A DNA stretch of 64,000 nt, from the NCBI GenBank assembly GCA_002412885.1, contig DHVX01000049.1:1-64000 (forward strand), given 5' to 3'. The stretch comes from Bacteroidales bacterium UBA5197. Lineage in GTDB: Bacteria; Bacteroidota; Bacteroidia; Bacteroidales; Lentimicrobiaceae. Both the position numbers and the translations under genes were made by a program. This document shows, piece after piece, positions 17,161-26,070 of this stretch. Every line of letters begins with the position of its first letter. The first letter of the stretch is position 1. The notes below the pieces were generated by a model. That model had not been told where the DNA came from. It was given only the letters and a program-made list of their open reading frames with translations, and did no database searches.

Positions 17161-20065
17161 TCTTCGCAACTAAAATCATTCCGTCGGGCGCTTGCAAATG
17201 GTTGTGCAAAATAATCAGCGTCCATTCGGCTACGACCATTTTCCCTTTGCTGTTTACCACCTGCATTTTAAACGGTTTATCATTCATCTCTTTCAGCCGC
17301 TTGCTCAAGTCTTTCTCAATCTTTTTCTGCGATGGCTCAGGAATAAATGTCTCAATGAAATTCCGGTTTATCACTTCTTTACTCCTGATCTCAAAGAATT
17401 TCTCGGCTTTGGGATTGAAATCCAGCATATTGCCTTCAACAGAAAGCCTGATGAGTATATCGTTTGATGATGAAAGGAGCAAGGTAAGCATCTTCTCAGC
17501 TTTTGTTAATCTCCTTTCCACATCTTTAAAATCCGAAACGTTGATAAAGGTAATGACCAGTCCATCAATTCTATCATCGAATGTGCGGTATGGCATTATT
17601 CGAATGGTAAACCAGCGACCATCTTTGGCAGGTATTTGCTTTTGAATAAAAACCAGTGTTCGCAGTACTTCCATTGCATCTTCAGCCAAGCCGGGGTAAA
17701 TGAGATCGGATGCCTGATCGGTAAATGGCCGCCCGATGTCACTTTTAATGAGTTTGAAAATTTTGGTTGCCTGGTTTGTAAAACGCCTGATATTCAACTC
17801 CCTGTCCAGAAACAGTGTAGCAATATCTGTGCTGTTCAGCAGGTTTTTCATGTCGTTGTTCACCCGGGCAAAGTCATCTACCTTCGATTGCAATTCTACA
17901 TTCACGGTTTGAAGCTCCTCATTCAGACTTTGCATTTCTTCTTTTGAAGTGGTCAATTCTTCGTTGGTAGATTGCAATTCTTCATTGGCTGATTGTAATT
18001 CTTCGTTGGTCGATTTAAGTTCCTCCTGCGAGGTTTGCATTTCCTCAATGGTATTCTGAATCTCGTCGCGCAGGCGCTGTACCTCTTCTTCAAGCTCTTT
18101 CTCGCGGATGGTACTTAATGATTTGGTTCCTTTTTTTAACTGCGATTTTGACTCAGGAATTTCTGATACGTCAGTAAAAATTATCATTACAGTGCCAAGC
18201 AAAGGCACTGGTTTTTCTATCCATTGAATTTTTACATTAACAATATGTGTGGTTCCATTTGTGCCGATTTTTACATTGTGCAATTCCACAGCCTCCTTTT
18301 TTACGATTGACTTCCGAAAAGCTGAAGGAAATTCGGTGCGTAAACCTTCGCGCAACATGGCGAAAATATTCATATTGGCTTTGCCGACTGCCGGTTCAAG
18401 GTATTTGCCGGTACGCCCGCTTATGTATAAGATATCGCCATTCTCGTTTACCAAAACGCCCGCTGGCGAGAAATGCTGCAAAAGTAATTGATCGGCAAGC
18501 GTTTGAATGTTCACAACTGATTTTTCAGGCATTTGATTCTCAGTTATTAAGGTTTTAGTTCGGGAATAAGACGAAGGAAAATCCAATAAATCAGGGTTCG
18601 CAGGATTCAAAGCACGTGTGAAAATTTTAAGTTTTAAATCCACTGTATTGTAAAGCGATCCTTGCGATCCGGGAGTTTCTGAATTTCCTAAAAGTAAAGT
18701 ACCACCGGGGTTAAGGCTATAATAAAATACACCGAATAACTTTTTCTGAAGCTCTGGCTCCATGTAAATAAGCACATTCCGGCAGGTTACGATATCCATT
18801 TTGGTAAATGGCGGATGCATAATGAGATTATGCTGTGCAAACACTATCATTTCGCGGATTTCAGTGTTTATTTTGTATCCATCTTCGGTTTTACTGAAAT
18901 ACCGGTTCAGCCGGTCGGCTGAAACATCTGAAATAATATTTGAAGCAAAAAATCCTTTTCTGGCTGTTTCAATGGCTTCGATATCGAGATCAGAAGCGAA
19001 AATCTGCAAAGAAATTCTGGCGGATGGCCTGAGTTTTTCCAGCGCTTCCTTAAATACAATGGCCAGCGAATATGCTTCTTCACCTGTAGAACAACCAGGT
19101 ACCCATGCCCGCAGGATTGTAGTGTTTTTTTGTTTCGAGATCAGGTCAGGAATGATGGTCTCTGCCATTTTATCCCAGATCAGCGGATCACGAAAAAAGC
19201 TGGTGACACCAATCAGCAATTCTTTGAAAAGTATTTCAACTTCCTTTGGGTTTTCCTGCAAAAAATGGACGTAAGTAATAATTTTTTCAATTTTGTGCAC
19301 ACCCATGCGTCTTTCAATACGGCGATACACCGTATTCTTTTTATAAAGCTGAAAGTCGTTGCCGGTTTGCAGTCGAAGAAGAATCAGAATTTTTTCGAGT
19401 GCAGACTTATCTTTGATTTCAGGTGCCTGATCAGATATTACGGAAGGTGTAAATTTAAGGAATTCAATCAACTTTGCAGGCAGATTATTTGCCGGTGCAA
19501 CAATGTCGGGCAATACGGAGTCAATGGCATTGCGCGGCATACTGTCAAATTTTGCAGTTGAAGGCTCCTGTATCAATACAATTCCGTTGTTTTCCTTTAT
19601 TGATTTTATTCCTGCACTGCCATCAGAACCCATGCCTGAAAGAATCAGACCAACTGCCAGTTCCTTACAATCATCGGCAAGAGAACGAAGAAAAAAGTCG
19701 ATAGGAAGGCGAAGACCGCGGGCTTCAATCGGCTCAAAAAGAAGTAGCCTTCTTTTTAATATTGACATGCTTTTGTTGGGTGGGATAACATAAACACAGT
19801 TGGGCGCGATGGTCATACGATCTTCGGCCAGATGAACTTCCATTTTGGTAATCCGTTGCAGCAACTCCGTAAGAAATCCTTTTTGAGTTGGATCAAGATG
19901 CTGAATGACAATGTATGCCATTCCACTGTTTAGCGGTACATTACTTAAAAATTGCTCCAAAGCTTCAAGGCCACCAGCAGATGCACCGATGCCAACAATT
20001 GGAAAAAGTCCGGCATTATTTTCACTGGTCTTTTCATTCGGAATCACTGCCTTCTTAAGCTTCAT
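17153..20065 (-). CDS. CheB-CheR-PAS fusion signalling protein
   Basis: This 970-residue protein fuses a CheB methylesterase (residues about 15-200; Ser in GASAGGLEAL, His in IQHLDP, Asp in SGMGSDGS), a CheR methyltransferase (about 215-480; VTSFFRDP, the SAM-binding WVPGCSTGEEAYSLA and ITCRNVLIYM), a PAS-like part (about 510-640), a coiled coil of repeated EELQSTNEEL units (about 655-740) and two PAS domains (about 745-965). Unlike many members it has no histidine kinase domain. Methylation and demethylation activities in one polypeptide with no chemoreceptor nearby suggest regulation of a non-chemotaxis pathway. It heads an operon with the PAS protein and AraC paralogue 1, so it is a plausible input to that regulator. 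Confidence 0.93.
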   Translation of the reverse strand: MKLKKAVIPNEKTSENNAGLFPIVGIGASAGGLEALEQFLSNVPLNSGMAYIVIQHLDPTQKGFLTELLQRITKMEVHLAEDRMTIAPNCVYVIPPNKSMSILKRRLLLFEPIEARGLRLPIDFFLRSLADDCKELAVGLILSGMGSDGSAGIKSIKENNGIVLIQEPSTAKFDSMPRNAIDSVLPDIVAPANNLPAKLIEFLKFTPSVISDQAPEIKDKSALEKILILLRLQTGNDFQLYKKNTVYRRIERRMGVHKIEKIITYVHFLQENPKEVEILFKELLIGVTSFFRDPLIWDKMAETIIPDLISKQKNTTILRAWVPGCSTGEEAYSLAIVFKEALEKLRPSARISLQIFASDLDIEAIETARKGFFASNIISDVSADRLNRYFSKTEDGYKINTEIREMIVFAQHNLIMHPPFTKMDIVTCRNVLIYMEPELQKKLFGVFYYSLNPGGTLLLGNSETPGSQGSLYNTVDLKLKIFTRALNPANPDLLDFPSSYSRTKTLITENQMPEKSVVNIQTLADQLLLQHFSPAGVLVNENGDILYISGRTGKYLEPAVGKANMNIFAMLREGLRTEFPSAFRKSIVKKEAVELHNVKIGTNGTTHIVNVKIQWIEKPVPLLGTVMIIFTDVSEIPESKSQLKKGTKSLSTIREKELEEEVQRLRDEIQNTIEEMQTSQEELKSTNEELQSANEELQSTNEELTTSKEEMQSLNEELQTVNVELQSKVDDFARVNNDMKNLLNSTDIATLFLDRELNIRRFTNQATKIFKLIKSDIGRPFTDQASDLIYPGLAEDAMEVLRTLVFIQKQIPAKDGRWFTIRIMPYRTFDDRIDGLVITFINVSDFKDVERRLTKAEKMLTLLLSSSNDILIRLSVEGNMLDFNPKAEKFFEIRSKEVINRNFIETFIPEPSQKKIEKDLSKRLKEMNDKPFKMQVVNSKGKMVVAEWTLIILHNHLQAPDGMILVAKNE

Positions 20066-20229
20066 GAGCTGTGGGTTTTAATTTTACATCCCGAAATTAC
20101 AAAAATTTAAGACAGTTTCAATCAAAGCGAAGTAAATTTACAAGTATCGTTTAATAAAACAAGTTTTGACAGGCAGCAGTTCATCAGTTTATTCATTAAA
20201 AGGGGAATATCATAAAAGAAAGCCTGGGT

Positions 20230-21081
20230 TCATTCTGCTGCAAATTTAATGAGAGCTGCATTGAATTTTTTTGTTTCATCAAGGAATAAGCTATGGCCGC
20301 TCTTCTCAAAGGCAATCAGCGTTGATTGCGGAATGCCGGCTTTCATTTGTTCAGCAAGGTCGAATGAACAGATTTTGTCTTTTTTGCCATGCATGATCAG
20401 GGTGGGAATTATTATTTTTTCAAGATCCCCTCTCAGATCAGTATCGCGCAAAGCGATAAGGCATTGTGCAGTTGCATAGGATGATGCGCTTAATCCAATG
20501 CCATGAATCCAATCGCTGATTCCTTTATTTAGTGAAGTTTCGGTAACAGAAAATATTTTGGCAAAATTGCTAAGTAGTTTTGGCCGGTCTGTGTAATTTA
20601 AATCAATCAGTTCATTGACTGCTGAAACAGGGAGATTAAACGGAAAATCATGGCGTTGTGTCCAAACCGGGGCTGCTGCTCCGAATAATGCGAGTTTTGA
20701 AACATGTGCACCGGCATCCACCGAAACATAACGTATGGCGATTGCACCACCCATCGAAAAGCCACCCATAACGGCATTTTCAATGTTCATTTTATTAAGA
20801 ACGCTTTTGATATCCTCTGAATGGGTATCGTAATCATAGGAACCAAAAGGTTTGTCTGATTTCCCGAATCCGCGAAGCGTAATGCCAATCACACGGAAAT
20901 TATTATTTATCAGGTCGTTGTATTGGTATTCATACATTTCGTCGCTCAGCGGCCATCCATGAATTAATACAATTGGTCTTCCCTTGCCCATGTCGGTGAT
21001 GTGAAGCCGAATGCCATTTTCTACTTCGATGTATTCCATGTGAGGATTACCGGGCTTAAGATTATCAGGATTTAGTTTCAT
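20230..21081 (-). CDS. Alpha/beta hydrolase (haloperoxidase/arylesterase-like)
   Basis: The protein has 283 residues from the ATG at 21079-21081; a TTG-initiated frame reaches 21126. The catalytic triad is visible: nucleophile Ser in GGFSMGGAIA, Asp in HGKKDKICSFDLAEQ and His in KSGHSLFLDE, with the oxyanion HGW motif in LIHGWPLS. There is no signal peptide, so it is cytosolic. It follows the orphan histidine kinase gene by 62 bases and is probably co-transcribed from the regulon promoter at 22353-22417. The substrate cannot be inferred; non-heme chloroperoxidase names for such proteins are usually nominal. Confidence 0.88.
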   Translation of the reverse strand: MKLNPDNLKPGNPHMEYIEVENGIRLHITDMGKGRPIVLIHGWPLSDEMYEYQYNDLINNNFRVIGITLRGFGKSDKPFGSYDYDTHSEDIKSVLNKMNIENAVMGGFSMGGAIAIRYVSVDAGAHVSKLALFGAAAPVWTQRHDFPFNLPVSAVNELIDLNYTDRPKLLSNFAKIFSVTETSLNKGISDWIHGIGLSASSYATAQCLIALRDTDLRGDLEKIIIPTLIMHGKKDKICSFDLAEQMKAGIPQSTLIAFEKSGHSLFLDETKKFNAALIKFAAE

Positions 21082-21143
21082 AATTTTTAAGTTGTGATGT
21101 TTCCAAACATTTGGTTTTTTATTCAATTCAAATCCCCAATCAG

Positions 21144-22049
21144 CTATATGGGTAAGGTAAAAGTAAATCGGCTGCCTGTTTCAGGTTTGCTCCATATCCT
21201 GAGTTCACCCCCGAGGAGTTCAGCATATTCCTTACAAAGTATCAGACCCAGTCCGGTGCCTTGTTCGTTGTTGGTCCCTTTTGTTGAAAATAGTTCGTTG
21301 GTTTTTAATAGTTTATACTGAACATCCTCAGGTATGCCAACGCCATTATCTTCAACTTCAATTTCGATGAAATTGCCTTTTTCAAATGCAGATATACTGA
21401 TTCTCCCTTCTGGTTTTGTAAACTTGGTAGCATTGCTGATCAAGTTGCGGAGAATGGTTCTCACCATTTGAAAATCTGAGTTCACAAATAAGTAAGGAGC
21501 GATAGAATTAATGACCTGAATATTTTTTTGTCTTGAAATGTTTTCGAAAATTTCAATTTCGTCACAAAGCAATTCATGCAGATTTACTTTCACTAAAGTA
21601 ATATTATTATGCTGCAGATTCTGCATCATGGCCCATGACAACAGGTTATCCAAAAGAGCAATTCCCCGGTTGGTGGAATTATATGCGTAATCAGCATACT
21701 TCTCAATTTCATCAATATTGTAATTGGCCAGACTTGCTTTCAGCAATTCCAATCCAGCCAGAATGCTGCAAAATGGGCTTTTCAGATCATGAGCTATAAT
21801 GGACAGGAATTTCATATTACCGGCAATCACTTCTGAGAGATTGATTTTTTCCTGTTCCGCCCGATCATGCAAAATGGTATTCAATTCTTCCAGATCCCGA
21901 AGATGAAGGTGGGATTCATTCTCTGCAACTGGATTTCTTTCGGAGGGGTTTGACTTATTCCCTCTGGAACTATTGTCCTTTTTTGTGCTGAAAGTTCTGA
22001 TTCCAAAAGAATTCAGATTACCAGAAGTGTAAAACTGTTGAGAGTTCAT
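21144..22049 (-). CDS. Soluble histidine kinase without a recognised sensor domain
   Basis: This 301-residue protein has about 60 charged, Ser/Asn-rich residues, then HisKA with LSIIAHDLKSPFCSILAG (His about residue 86) and a complete HATPase domain (NATKFTKPEG, DNGVGIP, GTGLGLILC). No transmembrane helix and no PAS domain are seen, so it may receive its signal from another protein through the N-terminal coiled region. No response regulator is adjacent. It lies behind a regulon promoter (22353-22417) with an unusually long leader of about 300 bases, which suggests positive feedback: the regulon would increase its own sensor. Confidence 0.9.
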   Translation of the reverse strand: MNSQQFYTSGNLNSFGIRTFSTKKDNSSRGNKSNPSERNPVAENESHLHLRDLEELNTILHDRAEQEKINLSEVIAGNMKFLSIIAHDLKSPFCSILAGLELLKASLANYNIDEIEKYADYAYNSTNRGIALLDNLLSWAMMQNLQHNNITLVKVNLHELLCDEIEIFENISRQKNIQVINSIAPYLFVNSDFQMVRTILRNLISNATKFTKPEGRISISAFEKGNFIEIEVEDNGVGIPEDVQYKLLKTNELFSTKGTNNEQGTGLGLILCKEYAELLGGELRIWSKPETGSRFTFTLPI

Positions 22050-22532
22050 TGGTTGAGGCTTATCTGGTGGAAAAATATTAATCTTTTCTTTACTGATTTT
22101 TAGTCAGCTATGCTTTATTGATGGTTTAATTTCAGCGCAATAAAAGTTGAAAATCTGAACAACTTTGCAGAAAAATGAGGTCAGCAGAATCTGGTTATTA
22201 TGGTTTGATTTTGACGTAGATATAAGCCCTTTTCACGTATGGTGCTCCAGGCTTCTTGTCAGGTTTTTGGTGAAAATCCGGTTTTTGTTATCCACTTGAT
22301 TCAAAAGTCAGTTCAAACTGCTGCTGATATTAATCCGCTTGAAAGTCAAGCACAAAAATAGCGGCTGACGTTATTTCATTTGTTATACAATTAATGGTTT
22401 GATTTTCATAATTCACACTAAATCATAATGATCAAGGCAAGATATCTGATGATTGATTTAGCCTGTGTGCCGGGTTTTGAGTCAGATTTTGGAAATATAT
22501 TTTCCGGAATCGGATAATAATACTATGAATTT
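22050..22532. other. Intergenic region with a regulon promoter and long leader
   Basis: The promoter at 22353-22417 reads toward the kinase gene. The 300-base leader has no ATG-started ORF of note. Bases 22418-22532 show nothing recognisable. Confidence 0.5.
22353..22417 (-). promoter_or_regulatory. Regulon promoter for the soluble kinase and hydrolase
   Basis: Distal TGTGAAT (22417-22411), 23 bases, proximal TATAACA (22387-22381), 20 bases, perfect -7 TATTTTTG (22360-22353). Confidence 0.8.
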
Positions 22533-22994
22533 TTATGCCTCTTTTTTTGCCACCAGATTATTTAATTCCTCCTCAAGTTTTTCAAAGTCACTATATATTT
22601 CATTTTTGAATGATTCCCAGTCGCCTGGATTTCGGGGATAGGCTGAAACTCTATCTGCAAGCTTGGCATTCTTTTGCTCAAGAATATAAATCCACTGCTC
22701 AAAAATCATCTCACTTCTTTTACCGGTCTTTATTTTGCCATATCTCAAATCCTCAAATAGTTGTTTATTGTCTTCTATAATTTTATCGGTATTGTACTTG
22801 AAAGTGTTCCATTCTTCCGTGCTTACATAAATTTCCATTTTTGAAGTTGAATCATTCTCTCCATCAAAAGAGGGGCTTACTTCATTCATTGTTCTTTCAA
22901 CAAAGCCTTTCTTTTGAGCTGAAGACTCACAACCCATAAATGTTGTAGCAGCAATTATTGACAGGAATGAAGTTAAAAAGAGTATTCTTTTCAT
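22533..22994 (-). CDS. Lipoprotein of unknown function
   Basis: This 153-residue protein has the signal MKRILFLTSFLSIIAATTFM followed by a lipobox (FMGC). The mature part is acidic and helical, with KMEIYVSTEEWNTFKYNTDK and a C-terminal predicted coiled coil (DFEKLEEELNNLV). No family recognised. It is preceded by a regulon promoter (23142-23206) and divergent from the OmpA/Gly-zipper gene, which has its own copy. The shape suggests a periplasmic helical sensor or spacer protein, but this is a guess. Confidence 0.78.
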   Translation of the reverse strand: MKRILFLTSFLSIIAATTFMGCESSAQKKGFVERTMNEVSPSFDGENDSTSKMEIYVSTEEWNTFKYNTDKIIEDNKQLFEDLRYGKIKTGKRSEMIFEQWIYILEQKNAKLADRVSAYPRNPGDWESFKNEIYSDFEKLEEELNNLVAKKEA

Positions 22995-23141
22995 CAGGAA
23001 TTTTTAATTAGTGTGTATAAGTAATGTAGTTTCAACCTGTTAATTTAAAATGTACTTAGCCTTTCGAAACAGACTTCACTCACTTTTGAAGCGCTTTTAT
23101 GATGATTAACCTGGCCCTTGATGTTAATTCACAATTGGTGC

Positions 23142-23206
23142 CAAAGGTAATGGCTTGATTTTTTTAAATCGTTGTATAATTTCTGAGCGGAGTTATAATA
23201 TTCACA
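23142..23206 (-). promoter_or_regulatory. Regulon promoter for the 153-residue lipoprotein
   Basis: Distal TGTGAAT (23206-23200), 23 bases, proximal TACAACG (23176-23170), 20 bases, perfect -7 TACCTTTG (23149-23142). Confidence 0.8.
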
Positions 23207-23269
23207 CTTTACATAAGATGCTAATATAAGAAGGTGTATTAAAAAGCAGTTTTAGTAAGCCCTGAGATG

Positions 23270-23334
23270 TGTGAATGATGCAATTTAATTGTAAAGTTGT
23301 GTAACAGTTCAGAATTGAACACAGCCGACCTTTG
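23270..23334 (+). promoter_or_regulatory. Regulon promoter for the OmpA/Gly-zipper gene
   Basis: Distal TGTGAAT (23270-23276), 23 bases, proximal TGTAACA (23300-23306), 20 bases, -7 GACCTTTG (23327-23334). The leader to 23531 is about 190 bases. Confidence 0.8.
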
Positions 23335-23530
23335 TACCTGTCTAATGACATTGCGACTGCACAATGAAACTGTCACAACGCAATCCGCCTTAGAAGTAAG
23401 TTATGAAAGGAAAATCGAATGAATCTGAACCGGTATTCTTATCATTTTTTACTGAGAGCGATGTTGCTAACTGAAAAAATATTGGAGGTGCAATTCATTA
23501 GTAATAACAAACCATTAAAAAACACCGATT

Positions 23531-24202
23531 ATGAAAAAGTTAAGAATTAGCTTGATTATGCTGTTTAGCGTTGCATTGATTGTATCAGGTTGCTCATCGT
23601 GGAACAAAACCCAAAAGGGTGCTGTTGCAGGAACTGCAGCCGGAGGCGCAATGGGAGCCGTTGTTGGAAAAGCTACAGGCAATACAGCCCTTGGTGCAAT
23701 TATAGGTGCTGCTGTTGGAGGTACAACAGGAGCCATAATTGGCAACCAAATGGACAAACAAGCTGCAGAAATCAAGAAGACCGTTCCTGACGCTAAAGTT
23801 GAACGCGTAGGAGAAGGCATCGTTGTTGAATTCAGCAGCAATGTTCTTTTCGGATTTGATCAATCAAGCCTGTCGAACGACGCCAAAGGCAGTCTCGACA
23901 AACTGGTAACTGTGCTGAACTATTATCCCGATACAGATATTGAAGTACAGGGACATACTGACAGCAAAGGGAGTAAAGCTTACAATCTGTCATTATCAGA
24001 GCGACGTGCATCTGCAGTAACTTCTTACCTTGCCACACGAGGTATTTCACAAAACCGCACCGTAATTAAAGGTTATGGTGAAGCAATTCCTAAATACAGC
24101 AACGAAAGTGAAACAGGACGTGCAGAAAACCGCAGGGTTGAATTTCTGATTACTGCCAACGAAAAGATGATAGCCGATGCTGAAAAAGAAGCAGGTAAAT
24201 AA
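23531..24202 (+). CDS. OmpA-family lipoprotein with glycine-zipper domain
   Basis: This 223-residue protein has signal MKKLRISLIMLFSVALIVSG and lipobox VSGC. Residues about 28-75 form a YMGG-type glycine zipper (AAGGAMGAVVGKATGNTALG) able to pack in membranes. Residues about 100-215 are an OmpA C-terminal peptidoglycan-binding domain with the NFDQSSLS-like start and VQGHTDSKGSKAYNLSLSER. The pair anchors the outer membrane to peptidoglycan. It is followed after 44 bases by a barrel gene (24247), probably one transcript ending at the terminator at 24944-24982. Confidence 0.92.
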   Translation: MKKLRISLIMLFSVALIVSGCSSWNKTQKGAVAGTAAGGAMGAVVGKATGNTALGAIIGAAVGGTTGAIIGNQMDKQAAEIKKTVPDAKVERVGEGIVVEFSSNVLFGFDQSSLSNDAKGSLDKLVTVLNYYPDTDIEVQGHTDSKGSKAYNLSLSERRASAVTSYLATRGISQNRTVIKGYGEAIPKYSNESETGRAENRRVEFLITANEKMIADAEKEAGK

Positions 24203-24246
24203 AACAATAAACAATAATAAACAGTAAACTCTTAAATCATAAAAAA

Positions 24247-24927
24247 ATGAAAACGAAAATAATTTTATTTTTTGCAGTATTAATGTTCTCAACCACACTG
24301 GTGTCAGCACAAAGTTCAGGAATGCAGTTTGGCATACTTGGAGGTGTAAATTTTCAGAACCTCAATGGCAAGGATTTTAGTGGAGATAAGCTTGAAAATG
24401 ATATGATCATTGGTTTTCACGCCGGTGTGAATGTTCTCATTCCTGTTGCTCCTGAATTCTACTTCCAGCCAGGATTGCTTTTTTCGACAAAAGGAGCTAA
24501 GAACGAGAATGTAGTTTTAGGAACAACTTTTACTACCACAACTAAACTTTCGTACATTGAAGTACCCCTTAATCTGGTTTACAAAGGTGCGTTAAGCAAT
24601 GGTTTTGTTCTCGTTGGTTTTGGCCCTTATGTTGGCTATGGTATTGGCGGAAAGGTAACTATTGAAGGAGGTGCGGTAACCCTTGAAAACGATGTTGAAT
24701 TTAAGAACGTTGTTGAAACGGATGATGCACTGCTGACACCTTACTTTAAAGCATTTGATGCCGGTGCCAATGTTTTTGCCGGATATGAAATGGCCGGAGG
24801 ACTCTTTTTACAACTCAATGCTCAATTGGGCTTGTTGAATATTAATCCTGAAGACAAACGTATCCCCGATGATAAGTCATCGGTTAAGAATACAGGCTTC
24901 GGGTTATCGCTCGGATACAGGTTCTAA
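24247..24927 (+). CDS. PorT-type outer-membrane beta-barrel protein
   Basis: This 226-residue protein starts with a cleavable signal (MKTKIILFFAVLMFSTTLVS then AQ) and goes on as alternating amphipathic strands with the family pattern GILGGVNFQNLNG, FHAGVNVLIP, YFQPGLLFSTKGAK, YIEVPLNLVYK and a C-terminal GLSLGYRF. This is the PF13568-like small barrel common in Bacteroidota. Function unknown; such barrels are often expressed with OmpA-type proteins, as here. Confidence 0.9.
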   Translation: MKTKIILFFAVLMFSTTLVSAQSSGMQFGILGGVNFQNLNGKDFSGDKLENDMIIGFHAGVNVLIPVAPEFYFQPGLLFSTKGAKNENVVLGTTFTTTTKLSYIEVPLNLVYKGALSNGFVLVGFGPYVGYGIGGKVTIEGGAVTLENDVEFKNVVETDDALLTPYFKAFDAGANVFAGYEMAGGLFLQLNAQLGLLNINPEDKRIPDDKSSVKNTGFGLSLGYRF

Positions 24928-24943
24928 GCTTAAGAACTAAATC

Positions 24944-24982
24944 AAAAATGACCATCTCAATCAGGAGATGGTCATTTTTTTT
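24944..24982 (+). terminator. Rho-independent terminator after the barrel gene
   Basis: Stem of 14 or more bp (core ATGACCATCTC, 24948-24958, with its complement from 24965) with a short loop, followed by eight T residues. Confidence 0.9.
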
Positions 24983-25061
24983 GCCGGATATTTTGGTGAG
25001 TAGAATTGTAGTAGTTCAAGTTATTTTTCCATTCAGGAAAAGTATAGTTGACAATAGGTCT

Positions 25062-25259
25062 TTAACAGATAAACAGGCCTTCAATCTTATGTAAATCTTT
25101 ATGAATAGAATACCCGACCATTCTTAGCAAATCCTGTTCAGGAGATTCATGATACTCTACGTCCTCATCTGAAATCTCAGGGAACTTGGTTTTAAGCCTG
25201 CATTGGATTTCATGCCATTGTTCGGGGGTCAGGATTTCGTCCATTTCGTAAGTTTCCAT
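25062..25259 (-). CDS. Small CsbD-like stress protein (diverged)
   Basis: This 65-residue acidic protein has a pattern close to CsbD general-stress proteins: an EQWHEIQCRLKTKFPEISDE start (compare the CsbD W-x-E-I/L-K-x-K-x-x-x-x-F), D-x-x-Y, then a short second helix ending LHKIEGLFIC. The relationship is my reading of the pattern and needs a profile search. A regulon promoter at 25422-25486 lies upstream with no gene between, and CsbD-like proteins are typical stress-regulon members in other bacteria. Confidence 0.72.
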   Translation of the reverse strand: METYEMDEILTPEQWHEIQCRLKTKFPEISDEDVEYHESPEQDLLRMVGYSIHKDLHKIEGLFIC

Positions 25260-25635
25260 GTTAAAGAATAATTATCGGTTGAACCTTATTTTCAGGCCAG
25301 TTTAATGCCATTGGAGAAAAACCTTTTCTCGTGCCAGAAATGTCAGAGGATGATCATCACTAATCAGGAAATCGAAAATGTGATGATTAATTCAAACAAA
25401 AATGGCAGACATTATGATCCTTAAAACTACATGATTTACTAAGGAAATGTATTACATTATTTTCTCGAATTTTGTCAATATTCACACATTTATGTTGATG
25501 AAATATATTATACCTGCAGATGTTATTTATTTTTCAAAAAGGCATGGCCCATTGCCATAGGTTTAAGGCGTTTCTTTACAAAGTGATTTCAATATACACC
25601 AGTATTTCGAAATATATAGGTCTGATTTTTACTTA
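25260..25635. other. Intergenic region with a regulon promoter
   Basis: This holds the promoter at 25422-25486 and a leader of about 160 bases. Bases 25487-25635 behind the receiver gene show no clear terminator or ORF. Confidence 0.5.
25422..25486 (-). promoter_or_regulatory. Regulon promoter for the CsbD-like gene
   Basis: Distal TGTGAAT (25486-25480), 23 bases, proximal TGTAATA (25456-25450), 20 bases, -7 TAGTTTTA (25429-25422). Confidence 0.76.
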
Positions 25636-26070
25636 TCACATCTTCTCCATATACCAATTGAGTGTTTTTTCGATTTTACGGGTGTACAATGCTCTTTCAA
25701 TTGCTTTTTGCATTCTTATAAAAGCCGTTTCACTTTTGACTATGTAATCGAAAGCCTGGTGGTGCATGCAATCCACTGCCACTTCAATTTTGTCCTGAGC
25801 GGATAATATGATTACCGGAATTTCAGGATTAAAAGCCCTTATTTCATCCAGCGTTTCAATGCCGTTTTTTGCATTTTTATCGATACCGTCGAGTAAATAA
25901 TCCAGGATAATCAGATCAGGGGATTTATGAAGATTTTCAATGCAAAGTTCCCCGCTTGGAAATGTTTCAATCTCAAAATCGGCCATTTGCATAAATTCTA
26001 TTTCGATTGATTTGAGATAAAGGGCATCGTCATCAACCAGAAATAGCTTGATTTTATTGTCGTGAGTCAT
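25636..26070 (-). CDS. Single-domain response regulator
   Basis: This 144-residue protein is a CheY-like receiver with acidic pair DDD (residues 13-15), phosphoacceptor Asp in LIILDYLLDG (about 54), Ser in ILSAQD and Lys in YIVKSE. The last 20 residues are a helical tail. The ATG overlaps the TGA of the hybrid kinase gene (ATGA), so the pair is coupled. No DNA-binding domain: it acts as a phosphate relay or through protein binding. It ends the operon membrane protein-AraC paralogue 2-hybrid kinase-receiver. Confidence 0.92.
   Translation of the reverse strand: MTHDNKIKLFLVDDDALYLKSIEIEFMQMADFEIETFPSGELCIENLHKSPDLIILDYLLDGIDKNAKNGIETLDEIRAFNPEIPVIILSAQDKIEVAVDCMHHQAFDYIVKSETAFIRMQKAIERALYTRKIEKTLNWYMEKM

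Larger units (their letters stand above)
22995..23530. other. Divergent intergenic region with two regulon promoters
   Basis: This 536-base gap contains one promoter copy on each strand (23142-23206 minus; 23270-23334 plus), with distal boxes facing each other 63 bases apart. No ORF is supported. Confidence 0.6.
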
